A stretch of 64,000 nucleotides of DNA from JACKGW01 sp964586025 (lineage in GTDB: Bacteria > Planctomycetota > PLA2 > JAEUHO01), in NCBI GenBank assembly GCA_964586025.1, contig CAZPGF010000002.1, positions 22,181-86,180 of the forward strand, given 5' to 3'. Under the pieces are notes generated by a model. That model searched no databases, had not been told where the DNA came from, and saw nothing but the letters and a program-made list of their open reading frames with translations. Both the position numbers and the translations under genes were made by a program. This document shows positions 50,440-59,231 of this stretch, piece by piece. Within the stretch, counting starts at the first letter, position 1; every line of letters starts with the position of its first letter.

Positions 50440-51882
50440 GTGTCGCTCCGCCGCCCCGTGCCGCGATCGTATGCCGCCCGCGCCGTTTCCGCGCTGCTGA
50501 TCCTGTTCACGGCGCTGAACACCGCGCCGGGGGCTCGCGCCGAGGCCGGCGCCGCGGAGACCCTGGTCGAACGGGCGACCGCCTTCCGTGAGGCTCTCGA
50601 CAGCCCGGTCGCCCACGTCCGCGAGGAAGCCGCGCGCAGCCTCGGTCACGCACTCGGTGCCGATCGCGGCCTGGGGGCCGCCCTGCTCGACGCATGGCCG
50701 AAGGCCGGCGCGCGCGCCCAGGAGGCGTTCGGTGCGGCGATCCTCCGCCACGGCGACGACGCCGCGCGACGCACCGTGATGCGCCGAACCTTCGCCGCTC
50801 CCGATGTGGATGCGCTGCCGTTGCTGCGCGCCTGGGCCAGCGATCCCGCCGCCCTCGACGCGCTCGACCGCCTGGCCGCCGCGGACGAAAGCGCATTCGC
50901 CGACCCCCTCGCGTGGGGGCTCGGCAGCGACGCCGAAGCGTCCCGACTGCGCACCCTCGTGGACCTGGTCGCGCGCGCCCGCGTCGAGGCGCTGTTGACC
51001 GCACGCAAGTCGCCGACCGGCCACACGGGCTACTACCGGGGCCAGTACGCCGAACTCGCGCGTCATCCCCGACGCGACATCGTCCTCTCCGTGCTGCTTG
51101 GCATCGGACTCGACGATCGGATGCCGTTTCCGCGAGCGGTCGGCCTGGGAGCGTACGCCCCGCTCGTCCCCCAGGACATTCGGTTCTACGAATGGCGAAG
51201 CATGGCGTTGAACGCCCTGGGGGAGGTCGCCACCCCCGACGACGAGGACGTCCTCTACCACCTTCGCGGGTGGTACGAAGCCGAGATGGCCGCGGTGGTC
51301 GAACGCCGCGACCGACTGATGGCGTCCCTCGGAGGTTTCGGCCGGCGCCGGAACGCCGCCGACAACGACAGCGCGTTCGTCGAGAAGATGGAGACGCTCG
51401 GCGAACGGTTCGGGCTCGTCGCGGATGTGCTGACGACGATCTACAACATCACCCCCGCGCACACCGCGCCGGAAGTCGATGCCTATCTGGAGGAACTCGA
51501 CCGCTGGCCGTACTTCGTGCTGTCCCTCGTCGACATGCGACCCCAGGTGCTGATTCGGACGGCGCGCTACGGGGAGGCGATCGACGAGTACCGCCGTGCC
51601 TTGGCCTACGGCCTGACGACCGCCGCAGTCAACCACTACAACATGGCGTGTGCGTACGCATGTTGGTCCCGCGATCCCGGTGGCGAGGATCCCGACTCGC
51701 TGCGTCGCCGGGCGCTGCTCCACCTCGAACAGGCGGTCGCGGCCGGATGGCGCGACCTCGGCTGGATGGAGGAGGACGGCGATCTCGATCCGCTGCGCGA
51801 CATGCCCGGCTATGCGCGCCTGCGCGACCGCCTGCAGGCCGAACTCGACGAGCTGCTTCGGGACGACGACGCGCCGCGGTAG
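50440..51882 (+). CDS. Secreted alpha-helical repeat (HEAT/TPR-like) protein
   Basis: A 480-residue exported protein. The signal peptide AVSALLILFTALNTAPGARAEA ends at about residue 36. The first half has HEAT-like helices with Asp/Arg turns (DSPVAHVREEAARSLGHALGAD); the second half has TPR-like units, clearest in RTARYGEAIDEYRRALAYGLTTAAVNHYNMACAYACWSRD, followed by ALLHLEQAVAAGWRDLGWMEEDGDLDPLRD, a pattern known from planctomycete TPR proteins. No catalytic motif was seen. GTG 50440 sits directly after a TAGGAT box. Convergent with ubiA-like gene, 3 bp apart. Confidence 0.78.
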   Translation: MSLRRPVPRSYAARAVSALLILFTALNTAPGARAEAGAAETLVERATAFREALDSPVAHVREEAARSLGHALGADRGLGAALLDAWPKAGARAQEAFGAAILRHGDDAARRTVMRRTFAAPDVDALPLLRAWASDPAALDALDRLAAADESAFADPLAWGLGSDAEASRLRTLVDLVARARVEALLTARKSPTGHTGYYRGQYAELARHPRRDIVLSVLLGIGLDDRMPFPRAVGLGAYAPLVPQDIRFYEWRSMALNALGEVATPDDEDVLYHLRGWYEAEMAAVVERRDRLMASLGGFGRRRNAADNDSAFVEKMETLGERFGLVADVLTTIYNITPAHTAPEVDAYLEELDRWPYFVLSLVDMRPQVLIRTARYGEAIDEYRRALAYGLTTAAVNHYNMACAYACWSRDPGGEDPDSLRRRALLHLEQAVAAGWRDLGWMEEDGDLDPLRDMPGYARLRDRLQAELDELLRDDDAPR

Positions 51883-51885
51883 CGC

Positions 51886-52773
51886 TCAACGGGGACGGAG
51901 CGCGCGGACGAACAGCTGGCTCCCGACGGCGAGCCCCCACGCGATGACGAGTCCGCCGATCGCAACGAGCCATCCACCGCCGAGCGTGCCGCTCGCGAGG
52001 ACGTAGGCGAGGAAGTAGAGGCCCAGCAGCATCTCGCGCACCTGCCGCGGCACCGGTCCTTCGCGCGGCGTGCGTCCGAACGCCGTGCTCGTGACCACGC
52101 CGAACGCCAGGACGGTGCCGAGAGTCGGCAGGCCGTGCACGATCCACGCCATCGCGCCGGCCGCCGCCATCGCGCCGGCCGCGAGGGCGCGCACGGCCAC
52201 GCGATACCGATCGCCGCCGGACTCGTGCGTGCTGTGCAACACGATCGCGGCGGCGTACGCGCCGATCGCGAGGGCGCCGGCGAACGCGAGCGGGGCGAGC
52301 GCTCCCGCGAACGCGAGCGCGAGCGGCACCTGAACGGCGTTCGCCGCGCGCGACAGTCCGAGGGCGACCGCGCCGGCGACCGCATGGCGCTTCAGCGTGA
52401 GGTCGTACGCGATCGCGAGGGCGAGCGCGGCGGCGGTCGCCGGCCACGTCCGCGCCCAGGCCGACGCCGCCAGGGCGCCCGCGCTGAGGATCCACGCGAT
52501 GCCGAGTGCGGCCTGCGGACGGATCGCACCGGAAGGCAGGGGACGGTCCGGGGCGAGGATCCGATCGCGGTCGCGGTCGGCCCAGTCGTTGAGGATCATC
52601 CCGACCGCATACGTGCCGAGGGCGGCGCCGAGGACGCCGAGCCACCGCGTCGCGGCCGGATCGGTTCCGAGCGTCTGGTGGGCGAGCAAACCGACCGCGC
52701 AGGCGTCCGTCGCGGCGGTCGCCGCGAACGGCGCGCGCACCAGACGCAAGAAGTCGCGGATCGGAGGCTTCAT
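51886..52773 (-). CDS. UbiA-family prenyltransferase
   Basis: Polytopic membrane enzyme of 295 residues with about nine hydrophobic segments. The first prenyl-diphosphate/Mg2+ motif is NDWADRDRDRILAPDRPLPSG (NDxxDxxxD near residue 62), and the loop region YDLTLKRHAVAGAVALGLSRAANAVQVP follows. The second Asp-rich site is not obvious; the loop there has HSTHESGGDRYRV instead. Such enzymes attach isoprenoid chains to aromatic acceptors (quinones, hemes, pigments); the acceptor here is unknown. It follows rseP and dxr on the same strand, with a 4-nt overlap with rseP, placing isoprenoid use next to isoprenoid synthesis. Confidence 0.85.
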   Translation of the reverse strand: MKPPIRDFLRLVRAPFAATAATDACAVGLLAHQTLGTDPAATRWLGVLGAALGTYAVGMILNDWADRDRDRILAPDRPLPSGAIRPQAALGIAWILSAGALAASAWARTWPATAAALALAIAYDLTLKRHAVAGAVALGLSRAANAVQVPLALAFAGALAPLAFAGALAIGAYAAAIVLHSTHESGGDRYRVAVRALAAGAMAAAGAMAWIVHGLPTLGTVLAFGVVTSTAFGRTPREGPVPRQVREMLLGLYFLAYVLASGTLGGGWLVAIGGLVIAWGLAVGSQLFVRALRPR

Positions 52774-54839
52774 GTTCGCGTGATGAGGCGGTGGATGTCG
52801 TTCCAGAACGCGAACACCATCAGCGCGAGAAGCAGCATCATGCCGATCTTCTGCATGCGGAGCATCGTCGTGTCGGAGAGCGGCGATCCCTTGATCTTCT
52901 CGATCAGGATGAACAGGAGGTGACCGCCGTCGAGCACCGGGATGGGCAGGATGTTCAGGACGGCGAGCATGACGCTCACGTACGCCATGAACCAGAGCAG
53001 TTGCAGGAACCCACGCGTCGCGGCCGAACTGCTCGCATCCACGATCGCAATCGGCCCGCCGACGTTCTTCCGGAAGGAAACGCTGCCGGTGAAGAACGAT
53101 CCGATCGTCCGGAACGTGTTGACCACCTCCCGCCAGGTGCGTTCGGCGCCGCGCGAGAGGCCGGCGACGGGACCGACCGCCGGCGCGACCTCCGTCGCGT
53201 GTTCCAGCACGAACGGTTGCTCTCCGACGAGTTCGCCCGGACGGAGCGTGGCCTGGATCGTGCGCCGCGTGCCGTCGGCCGCGACGAGATCGATCGCGGC
53301 GGGTTTGTCGAGCGGCATCGTGCGAAGGACCGCGGTCGCCTCGGCGAACGTCGTGACGTCCTTCGGCCCGACCCGGCGAATGCGTTCGCCGGGAACGAGG
53401 TCGAGGCCGGACGAGGCGGGCACGCGGTACCACCAGGTCGTCTCGACCTCCTCATCGAGGACCGGGACGAGCGCCCCCGAACGCGTCGCGGGGCGGGCCC
53501 CTCCGTCGTCGAGGTCCTTCAACTGGACGGCGTCGAGGAAGGCGAGGCGGTCCGCGGCGGTCGGAAGCGAGAGCGAGACGCGGGTCGACTCGCCGTTCCG
53601 TTCGAGGAGGAGCCCGGTCCATGCGACCTCGTCGTCCGCGGCGCGCAACCAGCCGGCCGCCGACCCGGGTTCGGTCAGGGGCTCGCCGTCGGCGCCGAGC
53701 GGCGCGCGCAGCACGTCGCCCGTACTGAGCGTCCTCGCGGCGGCGTCGAGCACCAAGCCGACCTGAACGGTGTGCAGCGGTTCGATACCTACGAATCGCG
53801 GCGCGACCGCCGACGGCTCCCTCGGCGGCCTGGGCGCCAGCGGCGCGATCTCGCGTCGTTCGCCGTCCAACTCGACCACGACGGGCAGTCGGCCGGCGGC
53901 GAGCCGCCTCTCGATTCGTTCCTGTGCGGCGCGCGCCCCGCGCACCTCGACGCCGTCGATCGTGACCGACCGATCGGCACCGATCGTGAGGACCCCGTGC
54001 CCCTTGCCCAGCACTCGCTCACGGTGGGTCTCGGGCGACCGGCCTCCGATCGACAAGTCTCCGTCGCCGCGGCCCAGTGCCAGGTGCACGCCCGCGACCG
54101 AGAAGTGCATGCGCATCCGTCCGTGCTCGGGATCGTGGCGCGCCTGCACGCGGAACTCGTGCTCGCGTCCGTCTCGGAGGACCACGACGCGCGCGGGTTC
54201 CGACTTCGACGAGAGCGCGGACTCCATCAGGAGGTCGATGTCGTTCTCGATCCGCTTGCCGTTGATCGACACCACGCGATCCCCGGCCTGGATGCCCGCC
54301 TGCCACGCGGCGCCGCCGGCCTCGACCGTGCCGACGACGGCGGGGCCGACGGAACGACCGGCGGTGTACGTGAGTCCGTACAGCACGATCGCGGTGACGA
54401 GGTTCATGAAGACGCCGGCGCTGATGATGAACGCGCGCTGGGCCGCGGACTTCTGTGGAAACTCGTCCGGCGCGCCCGTCGCCGACTCTTCGCCCGGAAG
54501 CTCGCCGGCCATCTTCACGTAGCCGCCGAGAGGGATCGCACTGATCCGGAAGTCCATCGCATGATCGTCCGGATCGAGTTGCCGCTGCCCCACGGTGAAA
54601 CGTCGCTTGCCGTCGCGGTCCTTCTCCCAACCGAACAGGCGCGGCCCGAACCCGATCGCGAACGTCTCGGTGCGCGTCCCGGTGAGGCGGCACGCCGCGA
54701 AGTGGCCCCACTCGTGGACGAAGATCAGGAACCCGATCCCCAGGATCGCCAGGAGCATCGATCCGCCGGGCAGCGAGATCGCCAACGGCGTGAGCGCCGC
54801 CACGGCGACGAGGGGGGTCAGGACACGACGCGTGCGCAT
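52770..54839 (-). CDS. rseP: Site-2 protease / RseP-type intramembrane zinc metalloprotease with enlarged periplasmic region
   Basis: A 689-residue membrane metalloprotease that cleaves transmembrane substrates such as anti-sigma factors. The zinc site HEWGH is at residues 42-46 in the first helix; the third ligand block NILPIPVLDGGH is near the C-terminus. PDZ signals are AGIQAGDRVVSINGKRIEND and a second, PGERIRRVGPKDVTTFAEATAVL. At about 690 residues it is some 240 longer than E. coli RseP, because extra PDZ-flanking material is inserted between the helices. The ATG overlaps the dxr 3' end by 22 nt, and the stop overlaps the UbiA gene ATG by 4 nt. Confidence 0.93.
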   Translation of the reverse strand: MRTRRVLTPLVAVAALTPLAISLPGGSMLLAILGIGFLIFVHEWGHFAACRLTGTRTETFAIGFGPRLFGWEKDRDGKRRFTVGQRQLDPDDHAMDFRISAIPLGGYVKMAGELPGEESATGAPDEFPQKSAAQRAFIISAGVFMNLVTAIVLYGLTYTAGRSVGPAVVGTVEAGGAAWQAGIQAGDRVVSINGKRIENDIDLLMESALSSKSEPARVVVLRDGREHEFRVQARHDPEHGRMRMHFSVAGVHLALGRGDGDLSIGGRSPETHRERVLGKGHGVLTIGADRSVTIDGVEVRGARAAQERIERRLAAGRLPVVVELDGERREIAPLAPRPPREPSAVAPRFVGIEPLHTVQVGLVLDAAARTLSTGDVLRAPLGADGEPLTEPGSAAGWLRAADDEVAWTGLLLERNGESTRVSLSLPTAADRLAFLDAVQLKDLDDGGARPATRSGALVPVLDEEVETTWWYRVPASSGLDLVPGERIRRVGPKDVTTFAEATAVLRTMPLDKPAAIDLVAADGTRRTIQATLRPGELVGEQPFVLEHATEVAPAVGPVAGLSRGAERTWREVVNTFRTIGSFFTGSVSFRKNVGGPIAIVDASSSAATRGFLQLLWFMAYVSVMLAVLNILPIPVLDGGHLLFILIEKIKGSPLSDTTMLRMQKIGMMLLLALMVFAFWNDIHRLITRT

Positions 54840-56059
54840 GCGATCGAAGTCTCCGTACGGGCCCAGGCGTCCACGGCCTTCAGATCGTCGAGCGTGGGGT
54901 CGGCGACGAACGGATGGCGAGCGAGAACGTCCGCCGCGACGCGGGGGATGTCGAGGAAAGGGAGATCGCCCGCGAGAAACCGCGCGACCGCGGTTTCGTC
55001 GGCCGCGTTGAGCGCCGCACCGGCGGTGCCGCCCCGGCGAGCGGCCTCGAATCCTAGCCCGAGGGCGGGGAAGGTGACCTCGTCGGGCGGCTCGAAGGTG
55101 AGCCGCGCGTAGTCCCGCGGATCGAAGCGTGGCGAGGACGCGGGCAGGCGCTCGGGCCAGCCGAGCGCGTAGCGCACCGGCCCCCGCATGTCGGGCGGGC
55201 CCATCTGTGCGACGACGCTTCCGTCGACGAACTCCACCAGGCTGTGGACGATGCTCTGCGGGTGGATCACGACGGCGATCCGCTCGGGTTCGACATCGAA
55301 CAGCCAGCGTGCCTCGATGACCTCGAGCGCCTTGTTCATCAACGTCGCGCTGTCCACGGTGATCCGCGGACCCATCGACCACGTCGGATGGGCCAGGGCC
55401 TCGGCCGGCGTCACGTGGGTCAGTGCCGCGCGGTCGCGGCCACGGAACGGACCGCCGGACGCGGTCAGGATCAGGCGGTGCACCTCCTCCGGGCGTCCCG
55501 CACGAAGGGCCTGGTGCAGCGCGGCGTGTTCGCTGTCCACGGGGAGGATCGTGCCGCCGTGACGCCGCGCCGCGCGCACGAGCAGCGGTCCCGCGACGAC
55601 CAGGCTCTCCTTGTTCGCGAGGGCGAGGCGCTTGCCGGCCGTGACGGCCGCGAGGCTCGCGTCGAGGCCTGCCGCGCCGGTGATGCCCTGGACGACGATG
55701 GCCACGTCCGCCGCGGCGGCCGCGGCGACGACCGCTTCGGGTCCGCCCGCGACGGTCGGGTCGTCGGGTCCAAGCCGTGCGGCGAGCGCGGCGGCGGCGG
55801 CCTGATCGGCGAGCACCATGCGCTCGGCGCCGACCCGACGCGCCGCGGCCCAGAGCGCCTCACCCTGCGTCGCGGCGACCAGGACGACGGGGCGGAAGCG
55901 CGCGCGCTCCGCCAGGAGAACGTCGAGAGCCGCCGCGCCGACCGAACCGGTCGCCCCCAGCACCGCCACCCCGAGGCGCGCGTCGGTGCCGCCGGGGTCG
56001 GTGGGGGGGGCGGGGGCGGGCACCCGCGCACGATACCCGCCCGAACGCGCGGCCCTCAT
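54818..56059 (-). CDS. dxr: 1-deoxy-D-xylulose 5-phosphate reductoisomerase
   Basis: NADPH-dependent enzyme of the MEP isoprenoid pathway, converting DXP to MEP. Motifs in order are LGATGSVG (NADPH), LANKESLVVAG, PVDSEHAALHQ (metal-binding D/E), LTASGGPFRGR, HPTWSMGPRITVDSATLMNKALEVIEA, VIHPQSIVHSLVEF and GAALNAADETAV. Counted from the ATG at 56059 it is 413 residues with about 20 extra N-terminal residues of Pro-rich low complexity; GTG 56023 is the alternative that starts closer to the conserved core. It is followed by rseP and a UbiA-type gene, and faces purM divergently. Confidence 0.96.
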   Translation of the reverse strand: MRAARSGGYRARVPAPAPPTDPGGTDARLGVAVLGATGSVGAAALDVLLAERARFRPVVLVAATQGEALWAAARRVGAERMVLADQAAAAALAARLGPDDPTVAGGPEAVVAAAAAADVAIVVQGITGAAGLDASLAAVTAGKRLALANKESLVVAGPLLVRAARRHGGTILPVDSEHAALHQALRAGRPEEVHRLILTASGGPFRGRDRAALTHVTPAEALAHPTWSMGPRITVDSATLMNKALEVIEARWLFDVEPERIAVVIHPQSIVHSLVEFVDGSVVAQMGPPDMRGPVRYALGWPERLPASSPRFDPRDYARLTFEPPDEVTFPALGLGFEAARRGGTAGAALNAADETAVARFLAGDLPFLDIPRVAADVLARHPFVADPTLDDLKAVDAWARTETSIACARVVS

Positions 56060-56104
56060 GAGGGCATCAGGCGGCGGAGGTGGGCCGACGGGCGTTTCCT
56101 GCAC

Positions 56105-56110
56105 TACCTT
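56105..56110 (+). promoter_or_regulatory. Putative -10 element of a leaderless purM promoter
   Basis: TACCTT ends seven bases before the purM ATG at 56118; no Shine-Dalgarno is present. Confidence 0.35.
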
Positions 56111-56117
56111 CCGGCGC

Positions 56118-57152
56118 ATGACCAAGCCCCTCTCCTATCGCGACGCAGGCGTGGACATCGACAAGAAGGGGCGCCTGCTGCACGGCGTCGGCGCGCTCGT
56201 GCGAACGACGTTCGGTCCGGCCGTCCGCCACGAGATCGGATCGTTCGGCGGCATGTTCAGCGGTCGCTTCGAGGGGATGGTGGATCCCATCCTGGTCGCG
56301 AGCAACGACGGCGTCGGCACGAAGGTGCGGCTCGCGTCCCGCACCGGCCGCTGGCGCGGCCTCGGCCACGACATCGTCAACCACTGCGTCAACGACGTGC
56401 TCGTCCAGGGCGCCGAGCCGCTCTTCTTCCTCGACTACGTCGCGTCCAGCCGCATCGAACCGGCGTCGTTCGAAGAGATCCTCTCCGGCCTGGTCGAGGC
56501 GTGTCGCGCCGCGGGCGCGGCGTTGCTCGGAGGCGAGACCGCGGAGATGCCCGGCACGTACGTGCCGGGCGAGATGGACCTCGTCGGCTTCCTCGTCGGC
56601 GTCGTCGACGGCGCGAACGTCTGGCCCCGCGGCGTCGCGGCCGGACAGGCCCTGATCGGCGTTCGCAGCGATGGCCTGCACACGAACGGATACTCGCTCG
56701 TCAACCGCCTGGTCGAGCGGGACGGCATCGATCTCGACGAGCGACCGGCCGGATGGAACGAGTCGCTCGCGGACGCGCTGATGCGACCGCATCGCTCCTA
56801 TCTCGCGCCGATCCGCGCGCTTCGCCAACGCGTCGCGATCCGGGGCCTCGCCCACATCACCGGTGGCGGACTTCGTGACAACCTTCCGCGCGTCCTGCCG
56901 GAAGGGGTGCATGCGGTCGTCGATCGCGCGAGCGTCGAGCCGAATCCGGTGTTCCGCTGGATCGTCGATCGCGCCGGCCTCGGCATGGACGAGGCATGGC
57001 ACGTCTACAACATGGGTTGCGGGCTCGTCGTGATCGTCGATGAGGCCGACGCCGCAGAGACGATCCGCGTACTCCGCGACGAGGGCGAGGAGGCATGGCG
57101 TCTCGGAGGTCTGGAGACCGGCTCCCGCGGCGTGCGCTTCCTCGACGCCTGA
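56118..57152 (+). CDS. purM: Phosphoribosylformylglycinamidine cyclo-ligase (AIR synthetase)
   Basis: ATP-dependent cyclisation of FGAM to aminoimidazole ribotide, step five of purine synthesis; 344 residues, cytoplasmic. The PurM/ThiL-fold markers are SNDGVGTKVRLA, GHDIVNHCVNDVLVQGAEPLFFLDY, GGETAEMPGTY, DGLHTNGYSLVNRL, AHITGGGLRDNLPRVLPEG and YNMGCGLVV. The gene stands alone, not in a pur cluster, and its stop is 19 bp from a convergent gene. The same fold as ThiL, encoded 50 kb away, is coincidental in this window. Confidence 0.96.
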   Translation: MTKPLSYRDAGVDIDKKGRLLHGVGALVRTTFGPAVRHEIGSFGGMFSGRFEGMVDPILVASNDGVGTKVRLASRTGRWRGLGHDIVNHCVNDVLVQGAEPLFFLDYVASSRIEPASFEEILSGLVEACRAAGAALLGGETAEMPGTYVPGEMDLVGFLVGVVDGANVWPRGVAAGQALIGVRSDGLHTNGYSLVNRLVERDGIDLDERPAGWNESLADALMRPHRSYLAPIRALRQRVAIRGLAHITGGGLRDNLPRVLPEGVHAVVDRASVEPNPVFRWIVDRAGLGMDEAWHVYNMGCGLVVIVDEADAAETIRVLRDEGEEAWRLGGLETGSRGVRFLDA

Positions 57153-57171
57153 CGCGACGGCGGCGGCGAGA

Positions 57172-57822
57172 TCAGTCGTCGCCGTGGCCGATGGGGGGCG
57201 GGGGGCCATCGCCGAACGGAACCAACTGGTCCGATCGGATCCAGATGCAGCCCGAGGTGTCGGAGATCGACGACGTCGAGAGGTGCGCGTCGGGAAGCGG
57301 GTTGCGGCGAGCGGTCGTTTCGTCGGAGACCCCCTCCGAGATCCAGACGAAGCCGGCCTCGTCGGTCGCGTAGATCCGGTAGCCGTCGCGGGCGGGGACC
57401 AGCGGCCGCGCGACGAGGGTCACGTGGCGACGGACCAGGTCGGGGTCGGGGCGCCGGCGGACCGGCAGACCGACGCGAACCAGTTGCCCGGCTTCCATTC
57501 GCACCGGGAGCAGGATGTCGATTCGATATCCGTCGCGCTCGACGTGCGGATCGCCCGGCGCGCCGACCACCTCGAAACCGGGCGGCGCGTCGTTCGACGC
57601 GAGAAGGTCGGACCATTCGCCGAATCGACCGCTCTTGGCTCGATGGGCCTCCTCGGCCTTGAGCAGCGCGAGCAGCGAGTCGCGTGCGCCGTCCTCCCGA
57701 CGGACCATGGCCCGCGCCGCGCCGGAGTCGCCGTCCAGCAGGCTCGCGCCGTACGCACCGGCGGCGAGCAGGATCAGTACGAACAGGGCGATGCCCTCCC
57801 GGCGACGCGGATCGACCGCCAT
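57172..57822 (-). CDS. Membrane-anchored pilin-like protein, unknown function
   Basis: A 216-residue protein with a single N-terminal helix (about 11-28, ALFVLILLAAGAYGASLL) and a globular domain like type IV pilin-related proteins. It contains SLLALLKAEEAHRAKSGRFGEWSDLLA, a strand pair DGYRIDILLPV, and LVPARDGYRIYATDEAGFVWIS, the pattern of prepilin-like domains that read ARP...G...F..DE.G. No G/E prepilin peptidase motif is present: the N-terminus has MAVDPRRREGIALF, so classic processing is doubtful. Convergent with purM. Confidence 0.7.
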   Translation of the reverse strand: MAVDPRRREGIALFVLILLAAGAYGASLLDGDSGAARAMVRREDGARDSLLALLKAEEAHRAKSGRFGEWSDLLASNDAPPGFEVVGAPGDPHVERDGYRIDILLPVRMEAGQLVRVGLPVRRRPDPDLVRRHVTLVARPLVPARDGYRIYATDEAGFVWISEGVSDETTARRNPLPDAHLSTSSISDTSGCIWIRSDQLVPFGDGPPPPIGHGDD

Positions 57823-57881
57823 GCTTCTCCTTCGAAGCGGGCGCCGCGCCCGGGTCGGAGCGGCACCCGCGGACGACGACG

Positions 57882-57887
57882 TATACT
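57882..57887 (+). promoter_or_regulatory. Putative -10 element upstream of the DUF58 operon
   Basis: TATACT, a strong match to TATAAT in a very GC-rich context, ahead of the DUF58 gene. Its transcript would begin near 57894 and run through the candidate starts at 57942, 57981 and 58029. Confidence 0.4.
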
Positions 57888-58028
57888 CGCCCTCCCGTCC
57901 GAACGAATCACCGCGCGACGGGCTCGGAGCGGCGACCCGCCTTGAAACCGCACGCCCCGGAGCGTCGATCGGGTGCCGGTGTGAGGGCTCCTCCCGGACG
58001 TTCCACGCCGCCGCGCGCTCGCACGTCG

Positions 58029-59231
58029 ATGGGCCGGCGGGTCGCGGATCGCCTGCGTGACCCGGCGCGACGCCCCGTCGGCGGATCCGGACGCGATGCG
58101 GCCGAGGCCACCTCGCCCGACTTCGAGCGCACGCTGGAGCAGGCGGGCACGTTCTGTCTCTTCGGGGGGAGCGGTCTGTTCGTCGTGTCGCTGCTCGTCG
58201 GGAGCAACGCGCTGTTGCTGTTCGCGTGCGCCTCGCTGATCACGCTCGCCATCGTCTGGTGGGGGGCCGGTCGCGGCGTCGAGCGTCTGGAGGTGCATCG
58301 GATCGTGCCCACGCGTGCGACGGTCCGTCTCCCGACGACGATCCGGTGGCGGCTCCAACGCGCCGATCGACGGGACTCGATCGGCGTTCACGTCCTCGAT
58401 CGCCTCGGCGGGCCGACCACTCCGCGCGCCTTGGACCTCGATGTCCCCTTCCTGGCGGGCGATTCGCCGCACGCCGTCGCCGTCGATGTGACGTGGCTCG
58501 CTCGGGGCCGAATGCGATTGCGTTCGGCGCGCGTGACGAGTCGCTTCCCCTTCGGGCTCGTGAGCGCGCAGTGCACCCTCTCGTTCGAGGACGAGGTGCT
58601 CGTGCGACCCGCCGAGGGGCGGCCCGGAAGGCGCTGGCGCGACTGGCTCGCCCGCGGGTCGGAGGATCCCGTGCGCGTCGACGCCCGCTCGCGCGTGGAG
58701 GAGGAACTGTTCGGCGTGCGCGCGTGGCGCGAAGGCGACGAGCCGCGCCGGATCCACGCGCGGACCTCGGCGCGACGAGGCGAGCCGGTCGTCACCGAGT
58801 GGCGCGGCGCGCTCGGAGAGGAGGTGATCCTCGTCCTGGGCGTCGGTGGCGCTCCGCCCGATTTCGAGCGAGCGGTATCGGCGACGGCGACGTTGTGGCG
58901 TGCGTTGCTCAGGTCCGGGCGTCCCGCGCGGCTGATTCTCGATCAAGGCGAGGCCGGGACGATCGTGCGCCCGCACGCCGGAGCGCCGGCACGTCCGCTC
59001 GCCGCGGGCCTCGATGCGCTCGCCCTCGTCGCACGCGATGGGCGCAGCCCGCGTGCCGCCCTCGAACGCCGTCCGCCGGGAGCCGACGTGGCGCTCGTCT
59101 ACGTGGCGGCCCGCGAGGAGGCCGGGCTCGCGGACGCGCTCGGACGGGTGGTGGGGCGTCGCGGGCGTGTGTTGATCGTGCGTGCGTTCGATCGATCGGA
59201 CCTCGCGCGGACGGTCGAGGGCCTCGCATGA
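58029..59231 (+). CDS. DUF58 domain protein with two membrane segments
   Basis: A 400-residue protein. Two hydrophobic segments (TFCLFGGSGLFVVSLLVG and ALLLFACASLITLAIVWW) are followed by a beta-rich region (RLEVHRIVPTRATVRLPTTIRWRLQR) and the DUF58 core, EEELFGVRAWREGDEPRRIHARTSARRGEPVVTEW, whose GDPxRxIxW-type signature is here GDEPRRIHA. DUF58 proteins usually accompany MoxR AAA-ATPases and transglutaminase-like TgpA proteins; here only the latter follows, with ATGA overlap. The start is uncertain: ATG 58029 is used, TTG 57942 and GTG 57981 are possible and the Shine-Dalgarno is weak at all three. It has no VWA MIDAS. Confidence 0.82.
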   Translation: MGRRVADRLRDPARRPVGGSGRDAAEATSPDFERTLEQAGTFCLFGGSGLFVVSLLVGSNALLLFACASLITLAIVWWGAGRGVERLEVHRIVPTRATVRLPTTIRWRLQRADRRDSIGVHVLDRLGGPTTPRALDLDVPFLAGDSPHAVAVDVTWLARGRMRLRSARVTSRFPFGLVSAQCTLSFEDEVLVRPAEGRPGRRWRDWLARGSEDPVRVDARSRVEEELFGVRAWREGDEPRRIHARTSARRGEPVVTEWRGALGEEVILVLGVGGAPPDFERAVSATATLWRALLRSGRPARLILDQGEAGTIVRPHAGAPARPLAAGLDALALVARDGRSPRAALERRPPGADVALVYVAAREEAGLADALGRVVGRRGRVLIVRAFDRSDLARTVEGLA

